From Oscillospiraceae bacterium (GTDB lineage: Bacteria > Bacillota > Clostridia > Oscillospirales > Oscillospiraceae), in NCBI GenBank assembly GCA_015067765.1, contig SVLV01000001.1, positions 62,001 through 126,000 of the forward strand: a stretch of 64,000 bases of DNA, in the 5' to 3' direction. The number at the start of each line of letters is the position of its first letter. Positions within the stretch are counted from its first letter, which is position 1. A program made the position numbers and the translations under genes. The notes below the pieces were generated by a model. It was not told the DNA's origin and made no database searches. It saw nothing but the letters and a program-made list of their open reading frames with translations. Shown piece by piece: positions 1 through 9,329 of the stretch.

Positions 1-451
1 GGAATCTGTCCAGCTGTTGTGGCAGTATTTTGAAAATCCTGCCATTACCACGGATCTGATCACCGGCTTCCCCGGTGAGACGGAGGAGGAATTTCAGCGG
101 ACACTGTCCTTCATCGGCCTGTGCGGCTTTGCCCAAATGCATATTTTCCCCTATTCCATCCGCCCCGGCACCAAAGCGGCGGATATGCCGCAGGTGCCCG
201 GTCCTGTCAAGGAGCAGCGGGCAGCCCGTGCGGCGGAGTTGGCCGGCCAGATGCATGAGGCATACCTGCAGGAGTGCGTGGGGGAGACCTTCCCCGTGCT
301 CTTTGAACAGACCCGGGAGAGCCTTTGGATAGGCCATGCCCCCAACTACATGGAAGTAGGCGTGGGTGCGGAGGAAGATCTGCACAATCAGGTGCGGCAG
401 GTAACCGTCACCGGTGTGAAAGACGGAATACTGACAGGAGAGTTGAACTGA
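1..451 (+). CDS. mtaB: MtaB-like tRNA methylthiotransferase, C-terminal part (truncated by window start)
   Basis: Protein ...ITTDLITGFPGETEEEFQRTLSFI...HIFPYSIRPGTKAADMPQ matches the radical SAM MiaB/MtaB family C-terminal region; open at the window edge. Confidence 0.8.
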   Translation, partial: ESVQLLWQYFENPAITTDLITGFPGETEEEFQRTLSFIGLCGFAQMHIFPYSIRPGTKAADMPQVPGPVKEQRAARAAELAGQMHEAYLQECVGETFPVLFEQTRESLWIGHAPNYMEVGVGAEEDLHNQVRQVTVTGVKDGILTGELN

Positions 452-452
452 T

Positions 453-1025
453 ATGAGTCACTTTTTTGCTTATATTGCCCGGATGCGCTTTATCTCCCGC
501 TGGGCGCTGATGCGCAACAGTTATACGGAAAATATTCAGGAGCACAGCCATCAGGTGGCCGTGCTGGCCCACGGGCTGGCGGTGATCCGCAACACCTATT
601 TCGGTGGAAAGGTGGATCCCGGTACGGTAGCCGTAGCGGCCCTGTATCATGATGCCAGTGAGATCCTCACCGGTGATCTGCCCACCCCCATCAAATATTA
701 CAATCCTCAGATCCGGGATGCGTATAAGCAGGTGGAGGCGGTGGCCTGTGAGAAGCTGACGGCCATGCTGCCGGAGAAGCTGCAGCCGGTGTATGCCGAT
801 ATTCTGCGCTGTCCCGATCCGGAAGTGGAGGAACTGGTGAAGGCGGCGGATAAGCTGTCTGCCCACATCAAGTGCCTGGAGGAGCTAAAGGCCGGTAACA
901 TGGAGTTCCGTGCCGCGGCCCGTCAGACGGAGAAGGCCCTGGACGAGATGGAGGTTCCGGAGCTGAAGTGGTTCCGGGAGAACTGTCTGGACAGTTTCCA
1001 ACTGACGCTGGACGAGATGGAATAA
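453..1025 (+). CDS. YfbR-like HD-domain 5'-deoxynucleotidase
   Basis: HSHQVAVLAH ... ALYHDASEILTGDLPTPIKY HD-domain signatures. Confidence 0.85.
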   Translation: MSHFFAYIARMRFISRWALMRNSYTENIQEHSHQVAVLAHGLAVIRNTYFGGKVDPGTVAVAALYHDASEILTGDLPTPIKYYNPQIRDAYKQVEAVACEKLTAMLPEKLQPVYADILRCPDPEVEELVKAADKLSAHIKCLEELKAGNMEFRAAARQTEKALDEMEVPELKWFRENCLDSFQLTLDEME

Positions 1026-1037
1026 CCTATTATCAAA

Positions 1038-1077
1038 AACAGGTGAGAAATCCAACGGATTTCTCACCTGTTTTTTC
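1038..1077. terminator. Bidirectional intrinsic terminator between convergent genes
   Basis: aacaggtgagaaatcc-aac-ggatttctcacctgtttttt. Confidence 0.8.
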
Positions 1078-1082
1078 TTACT

Positions 1083-2096
1083 TTACTGTTCCTCCAGCAC
1101 CCGCAGCAGATCGCCGAAGACACCGTAGGCAGTCTGTTCAATGAGGGGATCGTGCTCCAGAATGGAGAGCTTGCCCATCAGATCCGTGGTGATAGAGACC
1201 AGGGAGGAGGTGCTGTCCACCGCGGCCAGCAGATCGCCGCGGTCCACCTCCACAGGACGGACGGAGGCGTGCACCCTTCCATCCTCCCGCCAACCGCGGC
1301 AAAGCAGCTTGATGACCTTGCCCCGTGCGGCGGCGTCCTGAATATCTGCCTCGGTGATGTGCTCGATGCCGGTGCGGTCCACCTGATCGGGGGTGATGTG
1401 GGCCTGCATCAGCACATTCAGAAGTGCGGTGATCTTGGCGGCTGCATCGTAGCCCTCAATGTCCATAGCGGCATCGGCCTCGATGAAGCCCAGCTTGCGT
1501 CCGGCGGCGATGATGTCATCGTAGGCCTTCCCGGCAGCCAGTTCCTCCAGAATATAGTTGGTGGTGGTGTTCAGGATGCCGGAGACTTCGGTGACCTTTG
1601 CCAGCTTCAGTGTATGCTCCGTCAGGTTGAAAACGGGGGTGCCGTCCATCACCGTGGTCTCGTAGTAGAAACCGCACCCCTGCTGCCGGGCCAGGTCCTG
1701 CAGCTGGTCGTAGGCCCATGCAATGGGGCCCTTGTTGGCGGTGATCACATGTTTGCGCCGCAGAAGTGCACCGCGGATATGGTCAATGGCCGGCTGGCCG
1801 GTGTGGATGTTCAGGGGAGTCATCTCCACCAGCACATCGTAGTCACCATTGATGACAATGTCCATGGTGGAGCAGGGGGTAGGATCGGTAAACTTGCCGT
1901 TCTGCTCCAACTGATTCAGTGCATCCTGCAGCTGGATCTGTCCCGTAAGATTGCCGCGGGAACCAGTGGCAATGGCGGTGACAACGATGCGGGTATTCCA
2001 GCGCGCCTCGATCTCCTCCTGCTTTTCCAGCAGGAGGCGGGCGAAGGCCCGGCCGGCGTTTCCAAAGCCCAAAAGGGCCAGTTTCAGCTCTTTCAT
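1083..2096 (-). CDS. hom: Homoserine dehydrogenase (short form, no obvious ACT domain)
   Basis: LALLGFGNAGRAFARLL, TANKGPIAWAY, GILNTTTNYILEEL, GFIEADAAMDIEGYDAAAK. Confidence 0.88.
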   Translation of the reverse strand: MKELKLALLGFGNAGRAFARLLLEKQEEIEARWNTRIVVTAIATGSRGNLTGQIQLQDALNQLEQNGKFTDPTPCSTMDIVINGDYDVLVEMTPLNIHTGQPAIDHIRGALLRRKHVITANKGPIAWAYDQLQDLARQQGCGFYYETTVMDGTPVFNLTEHTLKLAKVTEVSGILNTTTNYILEELAAGKAYDDIIAAGRKLGFIEADAAMDIEGYDAAAKITALLNVLMQAHITPDQVDRTGIEHITEADIQDAAARGKVIKLLCRGWREDGRVHASVRPVEVDRGDLLAAVDSTSSLVSITTDLMGKLSILEHDPLIEQTAYGVFGDLLRVLEEQ

Positions 2097-3166
2097 TCGT
2101 CGATCTTCCCCCTTGCATGGAGAATGTCATCCGGGGTGATGGTCATCAGGTCCTCGCGGGTGACGGTCTGCATAGCAGCCAGGCGATTGTTCTGGGCCAC
2201 CAGAATGTGCTCGAAGATGTTGCGCACGCCGCGGGCGTTGCCGAAGGTTTCGGGATCACCGTTTTCTTCGGTGATGTAGTCCCGCACCAGAGGTTCCACT
2301 CCCTCTGCCAGCTGATAGCAGCCCTTCTTGCACTGCATATGGAAGATCTTCAGCATCTCATCGGCATTGTAGTCGGCAAAATGCAGGAATCGGTTGAAGC
2401 GGGACTCCAAACCGGGGTTTGAGTGGATGAATCTGTCCATCAGGTCCGTGTAACCAGCCACGATTACCACCAGATCATCCCGGTTGTCCTCCATGGCTTT
2501 CAGGATCGTGTCGATGGCCTCCTGTCCGAAATCGTTTTCGGACTTGCCGTTGAGGGCATAGGCCTCATCGATAAACAGAACGCCGCCCATGGCCTTCTGA
2601 ATGACCTTCTGCGTCTTCAGGGCCGTCTGTCCCACATAACCGGCCACCAGACCGCTGCGGTCCACCTCCACCAGCTGGCCCTTGGACAGAATATCCAGAG
2701 AGCGGTAGATGCGGGCCATCATGCGGGCCATCATGGTCTTTCCGGTGCCGGGGTTGCCGGTGAATACCATATGCAGGGACATATCCGTGGTGGGCAGATT
2801 GTGCTCTTTACGCAGTTTGTAAACGGAGACCATATTGATGAGGCTGCGCACCTCCTCCTTTACCGTCTCCAGACCGATGTAACTGTCCAGTTCCGCCTGC
2901 AGGTCCGCAATATTCTCCTTGGGGAGGGCTTCTGCCTCCTCCTGAGGCTGTTCCTTGGCAGTTTCCTGCTGGCCGGAAACGGGCTTGTTCTCTTCGGGCT
3001 TGGATGTGTCGCGGTTCTCCGGCAGCTTGCGGTCATCGGCGGGGGTCTGATCTTTGGGCGCAAGGGGAGTGCCCCAGAAGTCATTGCTCATGCTGCGCAG
3101 ATTTCGCTGGGTCATGGAGCGAATCAGTTCCATTTGCTGCAGGATGATCTCGTCTTTGCGATCCAT
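2093..3166 (-). CDS. AAA+ ATPase, CbbX/SpoVK-like
   Basis: MVFTGNPGTGKTMMARMMARIY (Walker A), GGVLFIDEAYAL (Walker B), GLESRFNRFLHF. Confidence 0.88.
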   Translation of the reverse strand: MDRKDEIILQQMELIRSMTQRNLRSMSNDFWGTPLAPKDQTPADDRKLPENRDTSKPEENKPVSGQQETAKEQPQEEAEALPKENIADLQAELDSYIGLETVKEEVRSLINMVSVYKLRKEHNLPTTDMSLHMVFTGNPGTGKTMMARMMARIYRSLDILSKGQLVEVDRSGLVAGYVGQTALKTQKVIQKAMGGVLFIDEAYALNGKSENDFGQEAIDTILKAMEDNRDDLVVIVAGYTDLMDRFIHSNPGLESRFNRFLHFADYNADEMLKIFHMQCKKGCYQLAEGVEPLVRDYITEENGDPETFGNARGVRNIFEHILVAQNNRLAAMQTVTREDLMTITPDDILHARGKIDE

Positions 3167-3180
3167 AATTCCTCAACTCC

Positions 3181-3696
3181 TCAGTGGGATAATTTGATGT
3201 GGTTCATGGCCCGGAACAGCAGGCCGGAGATGAAGCCGGTGAGGCTTCCCGTCAGCAGGGAGACGGCCAGCAGCACCGGCAGATAGCCCAGCACATGGAC
3301 GGAGCCCATGGCGATCAGGGCCGCGCAGATCTGACCGATGTTGTGGGCGGCAGCACCTGCGATGGAGACACCGAAAATGCTCAGCTGTCGGATATGCCGC
3401 AGACCGCTCATGACGGACATGGCAGCAAGACCGCCCAACAGGGAGAACAGGAGGGCAGACAGGTTTCCGGCAAACATGGCGCCCAAAAAGCAGCGGACAA
3501 TGACAATGGCGAAGGCCCGAGCCGGACCCAACCGGTACAGGGCAAAGACCGTCACAATGTTGGCCAAACCCAACTTTACACCGGGCAGAGGGATCAGCAG
3601 GGTGACAGGAAACAGGTTTTCCATGGTGCTCAGACCCAGCGCCAGTGCCGTCAGCAGAGCGCACAGGGCCAGATCACGGGTTTTCTTGTGTTGCAT
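3181..3696 (-). CDS. Gx transporter family membrane protein (heptaprenyl diphosphate synthase component I-like)
   Basis: MQHKKTRDLALCALLTALALGLSTMENLFP...PGVKLGLANIVTVFAL. Confidence 0.85.
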   Translation of the reverse strand: MQHKKTRDLALCALLTALALGLSTMENLFPVTLLIPLPGVKLGLANIVTVFALYRLGPARAFAIVIVRCFLGAMFAGNLSALLFSLLGGLAAMSVMSGLRHIRQLSIFGVSIAGAAAHNIGQICAALIAMGSVHVLGYLPVLLAVSLLTGSLTGFISGLLFRAMNHIKLSH

Positions 3697-3707
3697 CCCG
3701 ACACCTC

Positions 3708-4109
3708 CTAACCCAATACCAAATCGGCCCCGCCGCTGCCCTCCAGATGGATCACCAGATGTTGGGGCAGGCACACGATGCTCTGGCCGGCCCGGGTGAT
3801 CTTTCCGGTATGCAGGCAATCCTGGCTGGGACAATCTGTGGCGGTGACGGACACACCGTCCCGCTCCAAGAGGATTTTGGTGGTATGAGAGCCCGTCACC
3901 TCCAGGGTGGAGGGCTCTGTCAAGGCAGACAGCTGCACCTGCCGCAGGATGGTGCCGTCCTGCGAGATGACGGCAGTAAGTGCGCCGGTGTTCTCGCTGG
4001 GGCGGTAGACAAAGAAGGAGACGGCAACGGTCAGCACCACAACGCACAGCAAAACCAGCCCATCCGCCAGGGTGGGCCGCAGTTTAGGCTGTGAGGGCTT
4101 GCAGGACAT
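3708..4109 (-). CDS. NusG domain II-containing protein
   Basis: N-terminal TM then TVLRQVQLSAL...DCPSQDCLHTGKITRAGQSIVCLPQHLVIHLEG. Confidence 0.85.
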   Translation of the reverse strand: MSCKPSQPKLRPTLADGLVLLCVVVLTVAVSFFVYRPSENTGALTAVISQDGTILRQVQLSALTEPSTLEVTGSHTTKILLERDGVSVTATDCPSQDCLHTGKITRAGQSIVCLPQHLVIHLEGSGGADLVLG

Positions 4110-5118
4110 AAGAACTCTCCTTCTCCAGGGTCACCTGCTCTGCCAGACCCGGGGTGTACAGGGCTTGTCTTTGATTGTTGATCAGGATCATATCGAAATC
4201 GTTCTCCGGATCTCCGTCCGCCATCAGACCTTTCCAAAAGAGGATCGCCTCCTGCTGCCCCATCACATACAGAGCCGTGGAATAGGCATCTGCAGCGGTG
4301 CCGCTGCGGCTTACAATGGTGACAGAGAGCAGGTCGCTTTGGGCGGGATAGCCGGTTTTAGGGTCCAGAATGTGCTGGTATACGGTGCCATCCTCTGCGG
4401 TGAAGTACCGTTGGTATCCGCCGCTGGTGACGGCGAAACGGTCCGACAGGGCCAGCCGCAGGGCGATGGAGCCGGTATTGGCGGGATCCTGCAGGCCCAC
4501 CTGCCAGGGGGTACCGTCAGAGCGGGTGCCGGCCACATAGACATTGCCGCCCAGAGAGATGGCGGCGTGTTCGATGCCGTGCTCCTTCAGAAGCTGGGCT
4601 GCCCGGTCGCTGGCATAGCCCTTGCCGATGCCACCCAGGTCAATGGCGCAGCGTTCATCCAACTGAGCGGTGCTGCCGGTGACGGTGATGTGATCACTGC
4701 CTACCAACGGCAGCAGCTGCGCGATCTCCTGAGGGGAGGGGACGCGGGGAGTATCGGAGGTGATGGCCCAGGCGTTCACTAAGGGGGCGATCGTCACATC
4801 AAAAGCGCCTTCCGTCTGCCGGGAGAGGGCTACTGCCTGCTGCAGCAGCACTGCGGTATCGGTATTCAGCTGCGCAGCCCCCTGCAGATTCAAACGGGAT
4901 ACATCACTGTCCGGCAAAGTACGTGACAATAGCTGCTCCAGCCGGTTGATTTCCCGGCTGACGGCAGTGAGGGCATCCTGAGCCCCCTCACCGCGGGCGC
5001 TGAGTGTCATATAGGTGTCCATAGCAAACAGCTCCAGAGAGGCAGATTCCTCCCGCTGGCAGCCGGTGCAGCAGAACAGAAGCAGAGCGCTGAGCAAAAG
5101 ACAGGTCAGCCGTCTCAT
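4084..5118 (-). CDS. apbE: FAD:protein FMN transferase (ApbE family lipoprotein)
   Basis: Lipobox LLFCCTGC; AMDTYMTLSARG; CAIDLGGIGKGYASDRAAQLLKEHG; DPKTGYPAQSDLLSVTIVSRSGTAADAYSTALYVMG. Confidence 0.92.
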   Translation of the reverse strand: MRRLTCLLLSALLLFCCTGCQREESASLELFAMDTYMTLSARGEGAQDALTAVSREINRLEQLLSRTLPDSDVSRLNLQGAAQLNTDTAVLLQQAVALSRQTEGAFDVTIAPLVNAWAITSDTPRVPSPQEIAQLLPLVGSDHITVTGSTAQLDERCAIDLGGIGKGYASDRAAQLLKEHGIEHAAISLGGNVYVAGTRSDGTPWQVGLQDPANTGSIALRLALSDRFAVTSGGYQRYFTAEDGTVYQHILDPKTGYPAQSDLLSVTIVSRSGTAADAYSTALYVMGQQEAILFWKGLMADGDPENDFDMILINNQRQALYTPGLAEQVTLEKESSYVLQALTA

Positions 5119-5714
5119 AGTTCGCGCCGTCCTTCCAGAGCCCGCATCAGGGTGGCATCATCGGCAAACTCCAGATGTCCGCCCACGGGAATGCCATAGG
5201 CAAGGCGGGTCACCTTCACCCCAAAGGGCTTGAGCAGGCGGGACAGGTACAGCGCGGTGGTCTCCCCCTCGGTATCGGGGTTGGTGGCCATGATGACCTC
5301 CTGAATATTGCCCTTGGCCACCCGGTCCATCAGGGACTTGATCTGCAGATCGTCGGGGCCTACATGGTTCATAGGGGACAGGACACCGTGGAGCACATGG
5401 TAGTGGCCGCTATATTCCCGGCTGCGCTCGATGGCCAGCACATCCCGGGGATCTGCCACTACGCAGATGGTGGAAGCGTCCCGCTTGGGGGAGGCGCACA
5501 CGGGACACAGGCCGCCGCCGGTGAGGTTGCAGCACACAGGACAGAGAGTCACCTTCTGCTTGGCCTCCACAATGGCATCGGCGAACGCCTGGGCCTGCTC
5601 CATGGGCAGATTCAGCACATGGAAAGCCAGCCGCTGTGCGGATTTGGAGCCGACACCTGGCAGCCGGGCAAACTGCTCCACAAGTTTTTCCAGAGGAGCG
5701 GGGAAGAATTCCAT
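5115..5714 (-). CDS. recR: Recombination protein RecR
   Basis: LVEQFARLPGVGSKSAQRLAFHVL, Cys4 zinc finger CPVC...CPVC, VVADPRDVLAIERSREY Toprim. Confidence 0.95.
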   Translation of the reverse strand: MEFFPAPLEKLVEQFARLPGVGSKSAQRLAFHVLNLPMEQAQAFADAIVEAKQKVTLCPVCCNLTGGGLCPVCASPKRDASTICVVADPRDVLAIERSREYSGHYHVLHGVLSPMNHVGPDDLQIKSLMDRVAKGNIQEVIMATNPDTEGETTALYLSRLLKPFGVKVTRLAYGIPVGGHLEFADDATLMRALEGRREL

Positions 5715-5738
5715 AATGGTACAGTCCTTTCGGAAAGA

Positions 5739-6392
5739 TTAGCCTCTCAAAGCGGCAATGCGCTGGGCAATATCCGGCGCGCCGTATACGGAGGAACCGG
5801 CCACCAGCACATTGGCGCCGGAGGCAATGCAGATCTTGCAGGTCTCGGGATCCACGCCGCCATCCACCTCCAGCTCACAGGTGGGATTCATGGCGTCGAT
5901 ATAGCTGCGCACCTGCTGCACCTTGGGCATCATGTCGGCCATAAACTTCTGACCGCCGAAGCCGGGTTCCACCGTCATCACCAGAATCAGCTCCACCTCA
6001 TGAATGAAGGGAAGAACGGCGCTGGCGGGCGTCTTGGGCTTGATGACCACGCCGGCCTTCTTGCCCTTGGCGTGGATCAGGCGCAGCGCCTCGTGAATAT
6101 TCTCCTCACTGTCAGACTCCACATGGCAGGTGACGATATCCGCACCGGCATCGCAGAACTGCTCCACATAGCGGATCGGCTGCTGGATCATCAGATGTAC
6201 ATCCAGCGGCAGACTGGTGGTGGGGCGCAGGGATTTGACCACCGGAGCGCCGATGGTAATATTGGGGACGAACATACCGTCCATCACATCCACGTGGACA
6301 TAATCGGCGGTGTCAATGCGCTGGATCTCGCGGCGCAGATCGGCAAAGTCAGCCGACAGAATAGAGGGAGCAATTTTGATCATGGTATCCAT
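5739..6392 (-). CDS. rpe: Ribulose-phosphate 3-epimerase (start at 6392 or 6383)
   Basis: MIKIAPSILSADFADLRREI, HVDVMDGMFVPNITIG, VEPGFGGQKFM, EVDGGVDPETCK. Confidence 0.93.
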   Translation of the reverse strand: MDTMIKIAPSILSADFADLRREIQRIDTADYVHVDVMDGMFVPNITIGAPVVKSLRPTTSLPLDVHLMIQQPIRYVEQFCDAGADIVTCHVESDSEENIHEALRLIHAKGKKAGVVIKPKTPASAVLPFIHEVELILVMTVEPGFGGQKFMADMMPKVQQVRSYIDAMNPTCELEVDGGVDPETCKICIASGANVLVAGSSVYGAPDIAQRIAALRG

Positions 6393-6399
6393 CATCCTT

Positions 6400-6590
6400 C
6401 CGTTGAAATAGGCGGTGTGCCTCACCGTTGGGAAATAGCGGGCATAGGATAGTGCAGCGGAACCGTGCCGGAGTCCGTTCACACCTGTGCAGCGCTGCCC
6501 CGTCCCCGGGACAAAACTCCGGCTGCCGCTTTCAGATAGGGGGCGGTGCGGGAGACCCACCGCCTCCAATGTGTTTGCAAAATATACCAG
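6400..6590 (-). ncRNA. Candidate structured RNA / long 5' leader of rpe (6S-like or riboswitch-like)
   Basis: Minus-strand promoter TTGCAA-N17-TATAAT (6595-6623), GC-rich ~190 nt with long-range pairing 6558-6565 : 6410-6417 and internal stem (ccggagt/actccgg). Confidence 0.5.
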
Positions 6591-6594
6591 TTTC

Positions 6595-6623
6595 ATTATA
6601 CACACCCGGACCTGTGATTGCAA
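6595..6623 (-). promoter_or_regulatory. SigA-type promoter for rpe leader / ncRNA
   Basis: TTGCAA-17 nt-TATAAT on minus strand. Confidence 0.75.
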
Positions 6624-6729
6624 CACGATTCAATCGTGACCAATTTGTGAATTCTCCTATCAGCCTCTTTACCTTTTGCAAAATTTGCGGTATGATTAGC
6701 TATCATATTTTGGGAAACGAGGCTTTTGT

Positions 6730-7155
6730 ATGAGTTTTCTGCAGCGGATCGGCAATGCCATTGCCCGCTTTATGTATGGCCGCAACGGCGCAGATCATTT
6801 GGGGATGGCCCTTATCTGGACGGGCCTGATCGCCAATGTAGTCGCCTCCTTTACCGGATCGGATCTGGTCTATGGAATCATGAGTCTGCTGTCTTCGGCG
6901 GTGGTTTTTGTGGCCATGTTCCGCATGTTTTCCAAGAACCTGCAGAAGCGTCGGGCGGAGAACGCCTGGTTTCTGCAGAAGATCTGGTGGCCGATCAGCC
7001 GTCGGTTTGGTGCCCGCAAGCGCCAATTGCAGGACAAGGAGCACAAGTATTTCACCTGTCCCAACTGCAAGACGGTATGCCGTGTGCCCCGTGGCAAGGG
7101 AACCATCGTGATCACCTGCCCCAAGTGCCGCAGTGAGATCCGCGGTAAGAGCTGA
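6730..7155 (+). CDS. Small membrane protein with C-terminal zinc-ribbon-like CxxC...CxxC
   Basis: Hydrophobic N-terminal half; KYFTCPNCKTVCRVPRGKGTIVITCPKCRSEIRGKS. Confidence 0.75.
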   Translation: MSFLQRIGNAIARFMYGRNGADHLGMALIWTGLIANVVASFTGSDLVYGIMSLLSSAVVFVAMFRMFSKNLQKRRAENAWFLQKIWWPISRRFGARKRQLQDKEHKYFTCPNCKTVCRVPRGKGTIVITCPKCRSEIRGKS

Positions 7156-7164
7156 TGAATGAAG

Positions 7165-7196
7165 AAGGAGCGTCCCGCAAGCGGGACGCTCCTTTT
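7165..7196 (+). terminator. Intrinsic terminator
   Basis: aggagcgtcccgc-aa-gcgggacgctcctttt. Confidence 0.8.
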
Positions 7197-7220
7197 ATGA
7201 TTGAATTGCTGGCGGACAGA

Positions 7221-7256
7221 ATAAAACCGGGAGGATCAAAATCAGATCCTCCCGGT
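7221..7256 (-). terminator. Intrinsic terminator of C40 peptidase gene
   Basis: accgggaggatc...gatcctcccggttttat on minus strand. Confidence 0.75.
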
Positions 7257-7268
7257 AGTGGCTTAAGA

Positions 7269-8207
7269 TTAGTCGTTGATTAGAATGCGGCCGGAGTAGG
7301 TGTAATGACTGCGGTAGTAGCTGCTGGACAGGGAACTGATGATCACACCGTTGGTGCTGCTGGCGTGGATCACGCCGCCGTTGCCCACATAGATGCCGAT
7401 GTGAGTCAGGGGATCGCCGCCCTCGCCGAAGAACACCAGGTCGCCGGGTTCCAGCTCGGACTGGGAGATGATCTGGCTGCGGCGGTACTGGCTGGTAACT
7501 GCATGGTTCAGGGAGATACCAAAGTGGCCGTATACCCGCATGGTAAAGCCGGAGCAGTCAATACCTCTGTAACTGGTGCCGCCGAACACATAGGGGGTGC
7601 CCAGATAGGTCTTGGCGAACTCCACGATCTCCTCACGCAGGGTGCTGGTAGCAGGGGTGCCCTCATAATCGGCATAGTGAACAGGCTGAGCATAGTCGAC
7701 ACTGATATAGCCGGTGGTCTTGCCATAGTTGATCTGATACCACTTGCCGTCGGGGCTGATGCCCACCAGATGACCCACCTTGCCGTTGCGCAGGGAGCGG
7801 ATGACCTTGCCCTCCATGCTGGCCTCAGCGCGGATATTCAGGGAGTCACTGCACTGGATCATCACACCGTCATAGGCGGCCAGCAGAGAAGCATTGGCAA
7901 TGGCCTGTGCCTCAGCGGCTGCAGTTGCCTGAGCCTGCTCCTGACGAATCAGGGCGGCCCTGGTCACCAGCTGGGACAGGGACAGGTTTTCGCTGCTGCG
8001 CTCTGTTGCGGCCAGATCCATGACCATAGCCAGGCCGTGACCATCGGTGATGACGGCATCAGACATCTGAGCAACACCGGTATCGGCCAGCTGAACGGAA
8101 GCGACTACATAAGGATCGGTGGCTTCGGGCTCATAGGCATAGCCGGTCATCACACCGGAGACCAGCAGAGCCAGCCCTAAAAATAAGCATGCGATCTTTC
8201 TCGACAT
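7269..8207 (-). CDS. Secreted NlpC/P60 (C40) peptidase with SH3-like domain
   Basis: Signal peptide; SLNIRAEASMEGKVIRSLRNGKVGHLVG; GTPYVFGGTSYRGIDCSGFTMRVYGHFGISLNH; THIGIYVGNGGVIHA. Confidence 0.92.
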   Translation of the reverse strand: MSRKIACLFLGLALLVSGVMTGYAYEPEATDPYVVASVQLADTGVAQMSDAVITDGHGLAMVMDLAATERSSENLSLSQLVTRAALIRQEQAQATAAAEAQAIANASLLAAYDGVMIQCSDSLNIRAEASMEGKVIRSLRNGKVGHLVGISPDGKWYQINYGKTTGYISVDYAQPVHYADYEGTPATSTLREEIVEFAKTYLGTPYVFGGTSYRGIDCSGFTMRVYGHFGISLNHAVTSQYRRSQIISQSELEPGDLVFFGEGGDPLTHIGIYVGNGGVIHASSTNGVIISSLSSSYYRSHYTYSGRILIND

Positions 8208-8440
8208 TGTTTGTTACCTACCATTTATATAAAGTAATGATTTCACCGGGACTTATCTTACCACACTTCTTTCAAAAAAGCTACACAAAAATTACAAATT
8301 AATAACAAAATTTTCGGAACAGTTACCGAAACTTAAAAATTTCGTAAAAATTGAACAAAAGATAGGTGAAAGTGTCGGATTTAATAGTGCAAAAAGCTGG
8401 CAAAATGAATGGCTGTTGGTAACAAGAAAAAAAACACTGT

Positions 8441-8485
8441 TGCAGGATTTGCAAAAAATGAGGTATAATTAGTGCAAATCCTGCA
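8441..8485. promoter_or_regulatory. 13-bp perfect inverted repeat flanking the -10 of the AraC-family gene
   Basis: tgcaggatttgca - aaaaatgaggTATAATtag - tgcaaatcctgca. Confidence 0.7.
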
Positions 8486-8502
8486 GGAGGAGGTGAGTCG
8501 AA

Positions 8503-9327
8503 ATGGAACCGATCCCATATGAGCGGCGAGGATACTTGCGGGAAGATTTCCGATTGTTCCATCTGGCGGACAGCCAGCGGGAGGAAATTGCATACCATTA
8601 CCACACATTTCATAAACTGATCATACTTCTGGCAGGGCAGGCGGACTATGCCATTGAGGGCGAGCGCTACCGTCTGCAGCCGGGAGACCTTGTACTGGTG
8701 GGCCGGGGCAGTATCCACCGCCCGGAATTGACAGAGGGCGCCTTCTATGAGCGAATGATCCTTTACATCTCTCCGGAATTTCTCGACAGTTTCCGGAGGG
8801 AGGATTGTCAGCTGGATCGGTGTTTCCGACAGGCTCAGGAGGATTTTCGGTATGTGTACCGTACCGGCTCCGGAGATCGGCTGAAGGAGCTGCTGCTGCA
8901 GCTGGAGCAGGCGCAGCGGGAGGGCGGTTTCGGTGCGGATCTGTTGAGCCGGGCCATTTTCCTGCAGCTGATGGTGGAGCTGAACCGGGCCACAGAGGGG
9001 CAGCGCTCCATTCCGGCGGCTGCGGGAGACGGAAAAGTGGTGGCGCTGCTGCAGTATCTGAATCTGCATCTGACGGAGAATCTATCCATCGATGACCTGG
9101 CAAACCGCTTCTATATCAGCAAGTATCACATGATGCGCCGATTCAAGGAAGAAACCGGCTATACCATACATAATTATGTGTCGGAGAAGCGGCTGCTGCT
9201 GGCCCAGCAGCTGTTGTCCCAGGGTCGTAGTCTTACGGATGCCTGTTATGAGTCCGGGTATCAGGATTATTCCACCTTTTCCCGGGCCTACAAGAAGCGG
9301 TTTGGACACTCACCCTCAGCAAAATAG
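8503..9327 (+). CDS. AraC family transcriptional regulator (cupin + HTH)
   Basis: HYHTFHKLIILLAGQADYAIEGERYRLQPGDLVLV; NLSIDDLANRFYISKYHMMRRFKEETGYTIHNYV...ACYESGYQDYSTFSRAYKKRFGHSP. Confidence 0.93.
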   Translation: MEPIPYERRGYLREDFRLFHLADSQREEIAYHYHTFHKLIILLAGQADYAIEGERYRLQPGDLVLVGRGSIHRPELTEGAFYERMILYISPEFLDSFRREDCQLDRCFRQAQEDFRYVYRTGSGDRLKELLLQLEQAQREGGFGADLLSRAIFLQLMVELNRATEGQRSIPAAAGDGKVVALLQYLNLHLTENLSIDDLANRFYISKYHMMRRFKEETGYTIHNYVSEKRLLLAQQLLSQGRSLTDACYESGYQDYSTFSRAYKKRFGHSPSAK

Positions 9328-9329
9328 CA

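Noticed and set aside
1152-2279. 375-aa plus-strand ORF over hom and the AAA ATPase
   Set aside because: Antisense shadow of homoserine dehydrogenase.
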